Shown: positions 1 through 11,027, counted from the stretch's first letter. The stretch is DNA of 64,000 nucleotides from Fragilaria radians (GCA_900642245.1 CAAAJI010000126.1:9565-73564); one strand, 5' to 3'. Translations and numbers: made by a program. Notes: generated from the sequence alone by a model not told the origin.

Positions 1-830
1 AAATCAATGCAATCTACACTGTATATCAACAGCAAATGAGTGTGACGAATTTCAATAATGGAGGGATGCGAGATACGAAAAACAGAAGATGTGATCCTCA
101 TTTTCAAGTTTAAATTCTTATCTGAGCTGGGATTGAAGGGCAGGTTTTTTTCATCGAGCCTACTCTCAACAGGTTCGATTTTTTCCTGCTTGAATTTTGC
201 AGAGAATGTGTTGACGATCAATGCTAGACTGATTAATATGTGAATTAATGAAATTGACAATTTCGACTTCGAATTTTCCATCACAATTTTGTTACTGTAG
301 TTATCTAGTGCCTAAACAAAACTAGTAAATTTTATTAATACGATTCTTTCTATGTAGACATCACATACGAGAAAAGTGTACCAACGGCTACGGGTTGTAT
401 CCGAGGTCGCACAAAATTCATGTATTCCCACAGTACATTCGAATGGGGGAGTTTCCTACCGTATATTTGTGTTTGTATCTGTCCTGTTGTCACGAGTATT
501 TTTCCAGATTTTAGAGATTCCAAATTTAGAAACCTGCAATGAGATAGTACATAAGTGTCATTCGATTATTGAATTTTGGTATTTCCAACCTGTAGAATGA
601 ATTTGAAGTGTCCTTCCCCCCAGCACCCCATCAGCCCTTTCATATATAGGTGTTGCTACATAAAAAATCTGTTTGTCCCTTCGTGTCTTTTTATAAGGTT
701 GTGGAATTATTAATTCTCTTGCTCTTGCTGTCATTCCTACCTTTTATTTCTATCCAAGAGGCGATAGAGTATTCAAAATCCATACGAACGAAGATTCTCA
801 ATCGATTCATTTTCCTTGTTTACAATAATA
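1..830. other. No gene seen; upstream region of the kinase
   Basis: Only short unrelated reading frames of 60-75 codons occur here, none with a recognisable motif. The last part, before the ATG at 831, presumably holds the promoter and 5' UTR of the kinase gene, but I see no clear TATA box or other element. Confidence 0.5.
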
Positions 831-2369
831 ATGGGTGAATGTTTATCCAAGTTATGTTCATCATCATCCTCGGATTCAAATGCCAATCCGAATAACGTAA
901 CGGAATCTTCATCGGTAAGATTTTGTTTGTCGTTGTGTGATTTAGTATCATCATCATCATCATCATCATCATCATTTGTCCTCACTAACTAATGTAAATG
1001 GATTTTTCCTTCCTTTCTGATACCCTACCTACCTATAATGATTAATTTCTGCATCCATTCATCATCATCATCATCATCATCATGATTAATAAGCCTCGTG
1101 GAACGGAACCTAGACGATCAAAGCCAATTGAAGATTCATCAAGTCAAAAGGAATTTACGGAATTGTATAAACTTGGTCGAGAGGTAAGTCGAATCATACA
1201 GTAGCTTCTTCTATGGTTATACCTAATAGTCGATCCATGTCTCGACATTCACATCCCTATATTTACTTTCACTACAATTTTCTAATTATCCTTTGATTCT
1301 TACATTCTGGCCCATTCCCTCAAGTTAGGTCAAGGGGCCTTTTCGGTCGTACGTGATGGGATGCACAAACAATCAGGTCAATCCTTTGCCATTAAAATTG
1401 TTACCAAGTCCAAGTTAACAGCCGAAGATGAAGCAGCCCTTAAGGATGAAATATCCATCCTCAAAGAACTCAGACATAATCACATTATTCGATTGTATGA
1501 TGTCTTTAGTGAACCACAACATTACTATCTCGTTACGGAACGAATGGTGGGTGGAGAGCTCTTTGATCGGATTGTACAAAAATCCTATTACAATGAAAAG
1601 GAAGCTCGGGATGTTTGTAAGATACTCTTTGAGGCACTTGGCTATTGTCATTCACGTAAAGTGGCGCATCGTGATTTGAAACCAGAAAATTTATTGTTGT
1701 GTGTACGTCAATATATTGAACATTTTTATTATCTGCTCCGTGTGTGTCTTGCTTGTGTCGGTGAAATTCTTTTGGTCATTTGTATTGGTCGCCGTTTATA
1801 CTCTCTCACATCTCAAATTTCTTGTTCAGTCGGATCATAACGACAGTGATATTAAAATTGCCGACTTTGGATTTGCCAAGAAATGTGAAAGGCCAAGATC
1901 ACTTCACACACAATGTGGAACACCCGGTTACGTCGCACCAGAAATTTTGGAAGGTACACCCTATGATACCAAGGCGGACATGTGGTCTCTTGGAGTCATC
2001 ATTTACATCCTTTTGGGTGGTTATCCACCCTTTATTGAACAAAATCAACGTGACTTGTTCCGAAAGATCCGTAAGGGACAATACGAATTCCATGAAGAAT
2101 ATTGGGGTCAAGTCTCGGGGGATGCCAAGGATCTTATTGCATCCCTGTTGACTGTCAATCCCGATCGACGTCTCAGTGGAGATGCGGCACTCCGCAACAA
2201 GTGGATTATGGGTGATGCTGCCGCCTTGGCAGGGAAGGATTTGGGCAAGAACTTGCAGGAATTCAAGAGATTCAATGCGAAGCGCAAATTCAAGGCTGCC
2301 GTACAGGTCATTATGGCTTCCAATAAAATTACCAGCTTGGGAGAGAACTTTCGTCTCAATTTGGATTAA
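831..2369 (+). CDS. Ca2+/calmodulin-dependent-type Ser/Thr protein kinase, 4 exons
   Basis: Model: exons 831-914, 1094-1183, 1325-1702 and 1830-2369, all phase 0, giving 363 residues. Seen: the protein starts MGECLSKLC, which fits N-myristoylation (Gly2, Ser6) with Cys4 and Cys9 as possible palmitoylation sites. A kinase domain follows: glycine loop LGQGAFSVV (59-67), Lys82 in FAIK, catalytic loop HRDLKPEN (173-180), DFG (196-198) and YVAPEIL. After the domain, a basic amphipathic stretch near RFNAKRKFKAAVQV resembles the autoinhibitory/calmodulin-binding tail of CaMKI-type kinases. No EF hands are present, so it is not a CDPK. Known: these kinases phosphorylate basic Ser/Thr sites in response to Ca2+/calmodulin. 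Inferred: acylation would hold it at a membrane. The acceptor at 1325 was chosen over the nearby TTAG because only it restores the GRELGQG glycine loop. Exon 1 is the least certain part. Confidence 0.9.
948..1083. repeat. Two (TCA)n microsatellites in the first kinase intron
   Basis: ATC/TCA trinucleotide runs lie at about 948-976 and 1059-1083, both inside the intron between kinase exons 1 and 2. The second run sits just before the proposed acceptor and makes that exon boundary less certain. Confidence 0.85.
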
Positions 2370-2777
2370 GAGGATGACTTTTGCCTTTTGCCGCCCTCCC
2401 TGTATGTAATGAACGTTACTCAACACTCATAAAAGGCCAAAGACAGTAGATGCCTTCCTTTCCATCATATTCCACAATCACAACGTTAAACTCGTATCCA
2501 GGAAAAAAACCTTATCCTTGACTAATCCACTCTTGTAATTCTGACAAACTCCAATGACCCGTTTTTACTAGGGTTGTTCTTGGGTGATATTAAAATGTAT
2601 GTAGGTGAACTTTATTATCACTGTTTCCCGCCTTGGGTAGTACTTGTTATTTTTAGGATGCTCTTGAAACCTTTGTCAATATGGTAATTCCTGGACTTTC
2701 AGATATATAGAAAAACATTTTTAAAGACTCTGAATATTAGGTGTTACGTAATGTATTACGTAGAAAAAATATTTTAG
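2370..2777. other. Intergenic, 3' side of the kinase
   Basis: AT-rich, with no supported gene. It should contain the 3' UTR and polyadenylation site of the kinase; no distinctive signal was identified. Confidence 0.4.
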
Positions 2778-3165
2778 AAAGCAACCATGTAAATGCTGCT
2801 GCACTTCCTTGAGGATTCTGCATTACGGCTGTAGTTGGAGATTTGGCATTGGGTTTTGCCCTTGTTGATGATTTGGCATTGGGTTTAGCTGTAGTTTGTA
2901 ATTTGGTAGTTGGTTGGAATGGTTGAAAAAGCAGATTTAGTGGTCGGTACAGTTGTCGCTGGCAGTTTGGTACTGGGTGCAGCAGTGGTAGGTGAATTTG
3001 TAATTGGAACAGCTGTAGTAGGTGAATTTGTAGTCGGAAAAGCTGTCGTAGGCAAATTGGTGGTTGGCACCGCTGATGTAGGTGAATTTGTAGATGGAAG
3101 AGCTGTTGTAGGAGATTTAGTAGTTGGTGACTTGGTGGTGGGAAAAGAAGTAGGAATGTCTGTGA
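2778..3165 (-). pseudogene. Remnant of a Pro-Thr-rich protein tail
   Basis: Read on the - strand, the segment encodes repeated P-T-T-x-x-P-T-T units, then drops out of frame with stops. A separate frame then encodes KSPTTAVMQNPQGSAAAFTW. The M11 metalloprotease at 8.5-11 kb ends in nearly the same way: Pro-Thr repeats, then TAGRQNPQGNTVEFSWWFL. The piece is therefore probably a decayed copy of the 3' end of such a gene. No protease domain lies upstream of it; it abuts retroelement sequence instead. It could alternatively be a Pro-Thr tail carried by the neighbouring element. Confidence 0.6.
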
Positions 3166-5035
3166 TTGCTATACCATTGCGGTTTTTGAAGATGCTGAAT
3201 TGTCTATTTCTTCATCAGAACCGGTTGAATCTTCAAGTTGCAGCTCCTTAATTAGTGCCAAAACTGTCTTGACTTTATCTTTCTTAATAGTACCCGCAGG
3301 TAGGCATGTAGCATATAGCATGTGTCTGTCTTGCATTCTTTTCTTTTGCTTGTTGATCATGTCTGATAGCATGTGATCTAAGGACATTGCATGTTTCTGA
3401 AAAGGATTTATCACTGACTAATGCTTCAAAAACGGTATGAACCATGCCAATATTTTGTGCATTCTGTACCAATTATTGTTTCTTATTACCATCATCATTA
3501 TAAGTAGTTTGGTCAAGTAAAACAAGTTCTGTGAATGCATCTTCATAGTCTTGTACCCATTTAAATAGCCCCCTTTAATGAAAAGACTGTTGTAATGACA
3601 TTTTCTAGCTTTTTAATCCTAACATTCCTATTGCCATCAATCTCATATTGATTAACTAACGGATACCATGCCCAAATACCATCTAGTTTATTTCTATTCT
3701 CCATCAAGATTTTACGTCCGATTCCACCTTGACAGGCACTGAGTAGTGCGCCATACAATGCTCGTGCATCCTTTTTAATTTGAGATGCTATAGGTACTTC
3801 ATCCATGAAATCACAGTCTACCCATTTCTCAAAGAAAGCAGTCTGAAAATCCGTATGAAATAGATAACCTGCACCAATTTGTCCATAATGACCTTCTACG
3901 CTATTTCTAAAAAGTTCAAAACGGCCAATGCTTTCATCCCAAATGACTCTTGAAGATAGAACTTGACGTTTCTTACACTGATATAGCTTGTGACCTCCCC
4001 TTAACCATTTTCATGAAAGTACTTGGATGATCTGGCACTTGATGCTCATCTATACCTGAAAGATATTGCTCTTTTTCATAGAACTTCTTAATATCATTTC
4101 TATATGCTTACAAAATCCGGTTTTGGCATAAATGCATGAATTAAATGCTTAGGATAAAAGTCAGGCGCCTTGGATTTTCCTGAAGTATTAGAGATCTCAG
4201 TGTCTTCTGAGAGGACACTTGTAGAAGATACTTTGCTAACAGCTGATACATCCTTCTTGGATCTAGTACTAATTGTAAGTCCAATTAAAGAATCTTGTGT
4301 TGTAAAGTCTTTTAAGTAATTTAAGAAATATTTTCTTATCTGCCAAAAACATTACACGCCATATAACGCCTTTTCAATGTTGCTATACGGTCTACATTTT
4401 GTAGATTGGTTTCTAATTCAAATATGAATGGGATCAATGGTTCTGTGAAATCAATATGTTCTTCTAAACCATATTTCTCTTTAATTAGCGTCTTAAAACA
4501 CTTTCCAAACCCAAACATATTTCCATGATAATAGAATCTTGGAAAACAGAATCTTGTAGATCTTGACATAAAAACATATTTCCAAAGTCATACAAGTCCA
4601 AATTGGACAAATGGATCATGCTTTTGATACTACAGAGATTCATAGAGATAATCAATGACTTAGATTTATCATAGAGGTCCATGACTTCAAAAAGGTTTTC
4701 AATTCCTGATGATATATCTGGAGATCCCCAAAATGATGCCTTAGATGACCGTTTTTTATTACTATGACCTTCCTCATTACTTTTGATGACTGTAGGATTA
4801 TCTTTCTTAGGACTGTAAAGTATGTCCAACTTTTTGCTTCTCAGTAGATGATGCTGACTTGATAATTTAGGCATCTTTGTATCTCTAGATGAGATAGATC
4901 TTTTGTCTGACCGCCTTCTGGTCTTCTAGCATGACCACCAGGTTGTTTCTTACTAATTCTTGATGACCTCCTAAGTCCTTGGTCAGCTCTCATTGGATTT
5001 TGGGTGACTCCCCTTTTTGTAGGTGAACTCATGAT
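3166..5035 (-). mobile_element. Decayed LTR-retroelement gag-like region
   Basis: Several broken reading frames run in order on the - strand. The first begins MSSPTKRGVTQNP and has a basic segment (RRSSRISKK). Next comes a frame with KASFWGSPDISSGIE, then SQIKKDARALYGALLSACQG, and finally KSFSETCNVLRSHAI. Stops and frameshifts separate them. The + strand region at 24.5-25.6 kb encodes the same blocks in the same order (VTFWGSPDLSPGMES; SLDHTPSDMINKRRRK), so this is a dispersed element and not a single-copy gene. From memory of stramenopile Copia polyproteins, the WYPLVNQYE and NVLRSHAI type blocks belong to the gag-like N-terminus; that assignment is an inference. Confidence 0.65.
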
Positions 5036-5370
5036 GCTGATGCTTTTATATAATATGTTTCAATTCAAATATGATGACGTTTCGACTTTACAATTAACGG
5101 ATTCAACTTATATATGAAAAAGCTTTAGATTTAGTACAAGACGGATGTTACTTTGTAGATGAAGTTTAGACTCATTGAAATCACCTTAGGTAAGTTGAAA
5201 TTGATGAATTTGACCTATTACTGTTGAATTAAGGCTCTATCCGTAGGCTTAAGGATGATAACCGGAGATGATGACTGAATTTCTGCTTAAAATAAAACTC
5301 TGATTGACTAACCGTTGGTCTTGAATTGATAGTACACAACTGAGCCAGCGTAGTTAAGGAAGTATAACTC
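5036..5370. other. Intergenic between the gag remnant and a minisatellite
   Basis: No gene or clear repeat is visible. It may be the untranslated leader or a decayed LTR of the - strand element beside it, but no matching second LTR was found. Confidence 0.3.
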
Positions 5371-5700
5371 AGTTGAACTTGAGTTGGTAGAAGACAACCA
5401 CAGCATGAGTGATTAAGAATTACAGCTGTAGTTGAACTTGAGTTGGTATAAGACAACCACAGCCTGAGTGGTTAAGAATTACAGCTGTAGTTGAACTTGA
5501 GTTGGTAGAAGACAGGCACAGCCTGAGAAGTGAAGAAATACAGCTGTAGTTGAACTTGAGTTGGTAGAAGACAACCACAGCCTGAGTGGTTAAGAAAAGT
5601 GGTTGAACTTGAGTTGGTAGAAGACAAGCACAGCTTGAGTTGTTAAGAATTACAGCTGTGGTTGAACTTGAAGGTTGGTAGAAGACAAGAGTGACCTGTT
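5371..5700. repeat. 59-bp tandem repeat (minisatellite), about 5.5 units
   Basis: Units begin with GTTGAACTTGAGTTGGTA at about 5371, 5430, 5489, 5548, 5601 and 5660. The spacing is 59 bp except for one 53-bp unit. Each unit continues with an AGACAACCACAGCCTGAGT-like block and GTTAAGAATTACAGCTGT. The units differ at a few positions. No continuous reading frame uses them. Confidence 0.9.
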
Positions 5701-5949
5701 ATGCCGGAAGTACAGTCACAATTGAACTTGACAGCTTGATGCCCCAGCAGACACTTCCAATGAAAGAGCAATAAAAGATGAAGATGACCAGGAGGCAGGA
5801 AGAGAGGAAGTGGGAGATCAAGCACAGACAATTGTTAACTCTGAGTCTGGACCAGATTACCAAATTTATGTACCGCTTGGATGGGCCCTTTGGGTGAGGG
5901 TAACGTAAAGCGGTCCAACTCAAATAGATTATACTGAAGAGAGTGAAGT

Positions 5950-6400
5950 TTCAGCCCTTATGGCCTTCCAGCAAAGATGTTTACAGGCTAAAAAAAGTAA
6001 CCCGTTCGTTATCCCACCAGCGCTCACCAGGTCCGGGGCTTGCGCTTTCACGAGGGATTTGAGGTTTACTCCTCCACTCTGCAACTACTCCGGTAGCCCT
6101 TCAACGTGGGATTTACAGTTTTCTTCTGCCTCTCAGGTGGGAGCGTCAACAAGGATTATACTTTAAGTTTTAGTTCCAATCTGAAGTGAAAGGAGCCAAG
6201 TTTTAAGGAGTTTCTTGCTCCTCCCGCAGTGATGCGTTTGGTTAAAAGCCAATTGAGCCTGGCATGGGTTGTACGAAATCGTCCCAGCTTGCTATTTTTC
6301 TTTAGCTATGCCGCTATGACCTTATAGACTTTTCTTGTCTTGTTTTGTAGAGTTGTCTCTCTGATGTGTTAGTTAAGTGCTAGGACCTCTTTAGCAATCA
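5950..6400 (+). repeat. Dispersed repeat family R1, copy 1 (about 440 bp)
   Basis: This segment matches 18240-18660 in the same orientation. Shared blocks, in order, include GATTTGAGGTTTACTCCTC, TTTTCTTCTGCCTCTC, AAGTTTTAAGGAGT, GCGTTTGGTTAAAAGCCAAT and TAGACTTTTCTTGTCTT. Similarity is roughly 75-80% by eye. There is no long ORF and no obvious terminal inverted repeat, so it may be a non-autonomous element or a solo LTR. Confidence 0.75.
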
Positions 6401-6577
6401 AGCAGAAAAGGAATTTTTGCAATAAATGACAATAAACTCATATACACACAAGTGTTGATGCAATGACAATGAGCAAAACAAACAAACACAAGTGTTTTAC
6501 CTTTGTAGTTACGTTTTTAGTTACCTTTGTAGCTGCGGGAGTCTGAGTTGTGATAAACTGGAAAGATGAATTCGTTC

Positions 6578-6994
6578 TAAAATAAAATTAAGCTATAAAT
6601 TAATATTTTGTGTAAATTGTGAGACTAATAGATTACTTTTCTAGAGCAACCTAATCTTTTCTTAGCAATCATTTCTTTGGCTTGAATTACAGTTCCAAGA
6701 CATGCTTTCAACCGTTAAGATGTGCCAAAGATATTCTAATAAATACCTTTAGTTCTCAAACGTGGCAAAGATTTAATATTCAATGTTCTTCTAGAACGAA
6801 TCCTTGCAAGAATTTACCGAAAAAATGGTGATGAAAGATAAATCTAACGGAAACCTAGATGTATAACATCAGTTAATAAAAATATCTATCAAAATAAGAA
6901 CTTGAACCCAAGGTGATTTTCATCAAGAAAATTACTTAACCAGTTCACATTGCTCCGTTTAACGTTAAAGTATATAAATAGTCACAATATCTTA
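6578..6994 (-). repeat. LTR-like direct repeat, left copy
   Basis: It aligns with 7578-7992. Shared blocks include TTTTGTGTAAATTGTGAG, ACCGTTAAGATGTGCCAAAG, a TATATAAATAG-like TATA motif and CACAATATCTT. The copies are well diverged. On the - strand a tRNA B-box-like GGGTTCAAG follows CTGGTTAAGT, so a tRNA-derived SINE is an alternative reading. Confidence 0.6.
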
Positions 6995-7145
6995 CTACTC
7001 CCCTAATATCTGAAGGTACATTTTGTAATACCTTTATTTTCCTTTAACATAAATATCATTTTTTTAACTTCTTTTTTTCCAATGTTTTTTACATATATCC
7101 TAAATTTCCCTAAATATCTAAATATCTTTCATTTCTGAATCTCCG

Positions 7146-7460
7146 TTACCCAAAATAACCACTTTTGACTAAGTGATGGAATTTATCGTTATTTAAGGGC
7201 TTTGTCAGAATGTCACTGGCATTCTCCTCACTCTGTATATATGCAAACCTCATTACTTTAGCAGCAATGGCCTCACGTACTCTATGGTAGGCTATTGCGT
7301 TATGCTTCTTTTTCAAGACACTTGAAGGAACTGTTGTATTCAAAACTACAGACATATTATCACCTATCATCAATGTCGATCCTTCTAAATCCACACCTAA
7401 TGACCTAAGCATGAAACGTTTTTCCACTATGAGTTCTGTTGCTATTCTTGCTGCAACCAA
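7146..7460 (-). pseudogene. Copia retroelement RNase H C-terminus (fragment)
   Basis: A 104-codon frame contains ATELIVEKRFMLRSLGV, GDNMSVVLNTTVPSSVLKKK, HNAIAYHRVREAIAAK, FAYIQSEENASDILTKPL and a short tail. This is the canonical end of Ty1/Copia Pol: the RNase H region with GDN, the conserved K-K-x-H-N/Y-x-I-x-Y-H-R-V-R-E block and the D-x-L-T-K-P-L motif. The reading frame breaks just upstream, near 7460-7570, so only the last part of the polyprotein remains. The strong conservation of this piece suggests a fairly recent deletion of the rest. Confidence 0.9.
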
Positions 7461-7577
7461 ATCTGAACCGTAATTTGCTGTTGTATATCTTGCTTGAACG
7501 TGACTCGCTTGTTCCTTTGCATAATGTCTGCTGCAGATCTGACAACACTTCTATGTAACACAGTACTTAAGTCATGA

Positions 7578-7992
7578 TAAAATAAAATTATACTATAAAC
7601 TATTATTTTGTGTAAATTGTGAGCCTATAATTTAATTTACTATTGTCTATCTTAGTGATTAAGAGGATCGCTATATTTACCGTTCCGAACTCTTTTCTGA
7701 ACCGTTAAGATGTGCCAAAGATATTCTAACATACATCTTATCTTCTTACATACCAAAGATTTAACAATCAATGATCTTGTTTAGCAAGTTTTAGATATTT
7801 TTGATAAAAGCAACTGAAAAAAATGGCAGTGAAGAGTATCTATAACAAATACAACGGAATAATAGTTATAGTTCCAAAAATATCCCTCGTAATGTAGGAA
7901 TCGAGCCCAGAGCGTTGGGATTACTTGACAGTACTCAACCAGTCCACTTCCAACTGGTAAAACTAAAATATATAAACTATCACAAGATCTTG
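7578..7992 (-). repeat. LTR-like direct repeat, right copy
   Basis: Partner of 6578-6994, exactly 1000 bp away. On the - strand it carries TTTATATATTTTAG followed by CTGGTTGAGTAC and GGGCTCGATTCC. The last two resemble RNA polymerase III A and B boxes. It would be the 5' LTR of the deleted Copia element or an independent tRNA-derived SINE. Confidence 0.55.
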
Positions 7993-8520
7993 CTTTGGTG
8001 GAAGCCTGACAATGCCACATTATGGCAGTGGAGTGGAAAGGTTACTGAGAATACTCTTTCGTTCAATCCAGATTTCATTATTTGTTGAGGCTATTGAATA
8101 AGGTAGTGAACTTAAGAAATTCAAGTAAGACTGGCTTTTTTGAGAAAATTAAGGAATTTTGTATGTACATTTGTAAGTATACCTATTGGGGTTATACTTT
8201 TTGCATTTCGCATAAACACTCTTCCTATTGTTTTAGTCATACTTGATCAAAATTGATATTCAAGAATAGTAGAAGAGACTAAATACTCATAAATAACCGA
8301 GAAAACTGCTTTCATGCTCATGACTTATCTTTTCCTTTTCTATTGAGGAGTTTTGAATTGAGCATAACTAAACAATGAATCCAAACTAGTTTGGAGTCTG
8401 CTATGGTTCTGTGGATTTGGAGGTTGCTTGTTGTAGTTAAAGATAGCTTTCTTAGACAGGTATGTTACTAGAAGCATTGATTCATATATGTGAATATATG
8501 AGTTACAGCGTAAATTTAAG
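7993..8520. other. Intergenic, 3' side of the M11 gene
   Basis: AT-rich, with no supported gene or repeat. It includes the 3' UTR of the - strand metalloprotease gene. Confidence 0.4.
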
Positions 8521-11027
8521 TTAGAGAAACCACCAAGAAAACTCTACTGTATTTCCTTGAGGATTCTGCCTTCCAGCTGTAGTTGGGATTTTTGTTGGTG
8601 GTTTTGTGGGTGGTTTGGTTGGCAATCTGGTAGGAGATTTAGAGGGTGGTTTGGTTGGAAATTTGGTAGGAGATCTAGTGGGTGGTTTGGTGGTTGGCAC
8701 TTTGGTTGGTGGTTTGGTAGTCGGATTTGCTGTGGTTGGTGCGCCTGTAGGAGCTGACGTAGGAGCAGATGTGGGGACATGTGTCGGAGATGATGTTGGG
8801 GCAGATGTGGGCACATCTGTAGGAGGTAATGTAGGGGAAGAAGTGGGCACATCTGTAGGAGATGAGGTAGGGGAAGAAGTGGGCACATCTGTTGGAGATG
8901 ATGTAGGGAAAGAAGTGGGCACAGCTGTTGGAGATGATGTAGGGAAAGAAGTGGGCACATCTGTAGGAGAAAATGTGGGCATGCGTGTAGGAGGTGATGT
9001 AGGGGCAGGTGTGGGCATACGTGTAGGAGGTAATGTAGGAGCAGGTGTGGGCATGCGTGTCGGATCAAGCGTAGGGGCAGATGTGGTGGGCATGCGTGTA
9101 GGATTTGGCGTAGGAGCAGCGGTTGGAAAAGCCGTAGGTTGTTGTGTAGGCACGTTTGTAGGTATGGATGTAGGTTGTTTAGTGGGTGCACCCGTTGTTG
9201 GTTCCTTAGTGGGTGCAGCTGTTGTAGGTTCCTTTGTGGGTGCAGCCGTTGTTGGTGCCGCTGTGGGTGACGCCGTAGGTGCAGCTGTAGGAAAATTGGT
9301 TGGCATAGATGTTGGTGCTGGTGACGGATCAATCACACCTGATTGCATGGATATAGTTGCCTTTGCTGGGACAGTTGCCAGATTAATTGAGCCAACAGTT
9401 ACAACCAAATATGTATGAGGGCCATTGAATCCAGACACTGTATAGGTCCCACTGGCGCTCAATTTTGACAACAGATCTGACTTTTGGTAATCAGTACCTG
9501 ATTTTCTATTGTAGATTAAGATTTGATCTCCTCCCTCAATCACCCCAGAATTGATTCCAATCTTCCGATTGAAGTGAATGTATGTATCATTGTAAGCTAC
9601 ATTCGATGTGATGATGCGTACAATCATCTTGTCGCTTGCTACCGCATTTGCCTTTTCCGCAAGTCCTACTAAACTTATGGCACCCTGAGTGTTTACATCA
9701 TTGGCATTGATGTCAAGGTAGTACTCACTGTACCAACCAAGTTGATAAGTTTTTGGAGCATTGAAACACATGCGGGGGCCTTCATCATCTATGTACGAGC
9801 CTGCCTAAATAAAGTAGGGAGGACATTAGAGAATAAAATTTGTGTAAGCTTTTCAAGTGAGTGACATTACATTTAACTTACCATAAGGCATGATGCATCT
9901 CCATATTCCGCATCGCCTTCAGTCGAATGTGCCATATTTAAATTGTGACCTGAAACTATTGGTCAGCATTTAAAAATGAAAATGCACTTATTCATTCATG
10001 ATTACTTACCAATTTCGTGAACTACTAGCGATGGATACACACACTGATTATTGTTAAAAACGGAAAGCCAACTATTGACAAAGGCATAGCCATACCATTC
10101 TCCGGATGTTCCAGGAGGGACGCAAAGCATGACGAAATCTGCAATAGTGTCGAGAGTAGCATTGAAATCTATAGCAGCTTGATTGGTCATTGCCTCCCTT
10201 ATTATGCTATCCTTTGTCCCATTTACAGTTATGTTGGGCAAGGACACTGTGTATACACCATCATCTCCTACCAAACTGTTTGAGATGAGTGGTTCAAATT
10301 GGAGCTTACCATCAGAGCATTGAGCGAATTGAGATTTGAGATTCAGCACATCACCTTGTGTCCCAAAAATCTTATTCGATAGCACTGTTTCGTTGACTGT
10401 AGTCGAACTATCAGACGCTTCTGCACGGATAACAAGCACTCTATATACACCATTCGTTGGCTTCCTAAGCCCTGTTCCTTGAAGGTTTCGACCTCGAAAG
10501 TTTCCAGCAACACTTCCCAACTTTTCAAATCAAACAGAAATTAAATGTTAGGGGAACACTCCAGTTATTATCATCATAGCAACACATCACTTGCCTCAAT
10601 CTTCCCATTCTCTGCAATCTGTAGCTTCTGGTCAGTGCTGTCAATGACAGCTTTCTTTGCATAGAGTTCAGTCACGCCACTCTCGACACCGTTCTCTTCC
10701 GCCCACTTCATCGAGAGCCCGTCAATTTCGACTGTCTTGTGATAAGAGCCATGAAGATCCACTCCTTGAAGTTCACATTCCAACTTAGATTCACTCCGAC
10801 CGCCTTTGTACTCTGTTTCTGAAATAAGGACCAGACAAGACTCCTTTAATTCCAAGGCAAACTATTGTAATAGGAATTTACGTGAGTGTTAGCATACATT
10901 CATTTTCAATAATGGCCGTCTCAAAGATTTTTATCATTTCAATTCAATAATCTCGTCTAAATGACATCGTTTAACTTACTGTTCCATAAATGCCAACAAT
11001 GGCAGCGTAAATCAAGATGAGCAACAT
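8521..11027 (-). CDS. Secreted gametolysin-like (peptidase M11) zinc metalloprotease with Pro-Thr tail
   Basis: Model (- strand): exons 11027-10980, 10861-10595, 10520-10010, 9949-9882 and 9804-8521, giving 725 residues. Seen: a hydrophobic start (MLLILIYAAIVGIYGT) acts as a signal peptide. A pro-region follows to about residue 105. The catalytic motif HEIGHNLNMAH (273-283) supplies His273, Glu274, His277 and His283, and is split by the intron after 10010. Next come GDASCLM, DDEGPRMCFN and QLGWY, typical of M11. From about residue 460 to 705 the chain is P-T-x-x repeats, ending in QNPQGNTVEFSWWFL. Known: gametolysin-family enzymes cleave extracellular matrix or cell-wall glycoproteins. Inferred: the Pro-Thr region is a glycosylated stalk. 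Intron 2 uses a GC donor (GAG|GCAAGT), followed by a good acceptor. All four introns restore the frame, so the gene appears intact. Confidence 0.92.
8771..9082 (-). repeat. 36-bp coding minisatellite in the M11 Pro-Thr tail
   Basis: On the + strand, GTGGGCA(C/T) units start at 8771, 8807, 8843, 8879, 8915, 8951, 8975, 9011 and 9047, mostly 36 bp apart. They encode a 12-residue period of the P-T-S-x-P-T-x-x-P-T-D-V kind. Because 36 is a multiple of three, gain or loss of units changes only tail length. Confidence 0.9.

Larger units (their letters stand above)
6578..7992 (-). mobile_element. Internally deleted Copia-like element between two direct repeats
   Basis: Two direct repeats (6578-6994 and 7578-7992) flank about 580 bp that holds only the 3' end of a Copia pol gene on the - strand. 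On that strand the pol end is followed by a purine-rich TTAGGGGAG (near 6998-7006) directly before the 6578-6994 repeat. This is where a polypurine tract and 3' LTR would sit. The rest of gag-pol is missing. Confidence 0.6.

Noticed and set aside
773..985. - strand frame starting with a poly-Asp run
   Set aside because: Made by a TCA microsatellite in the kinase intron and antisense to kinase exon 1.
2910..3251. Val/Gly-rich + strand frame
   Set aside because: Antisense of the Pro-Thr remnant, for the same reason.
5371..5700. CRISPR array
   Set aside because: The whole 59-bp unit is repeated with no unique spacers, and the genome is eukaryotic.
8606..9418. Long + strand frame of V-G-x-x-V-G repeats (270 codons)
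   Set aside because: It is the antisense of the Pro-Thr tail of the M11 protease. The 36-bp and 12-bp periodicity keeps all frames open.
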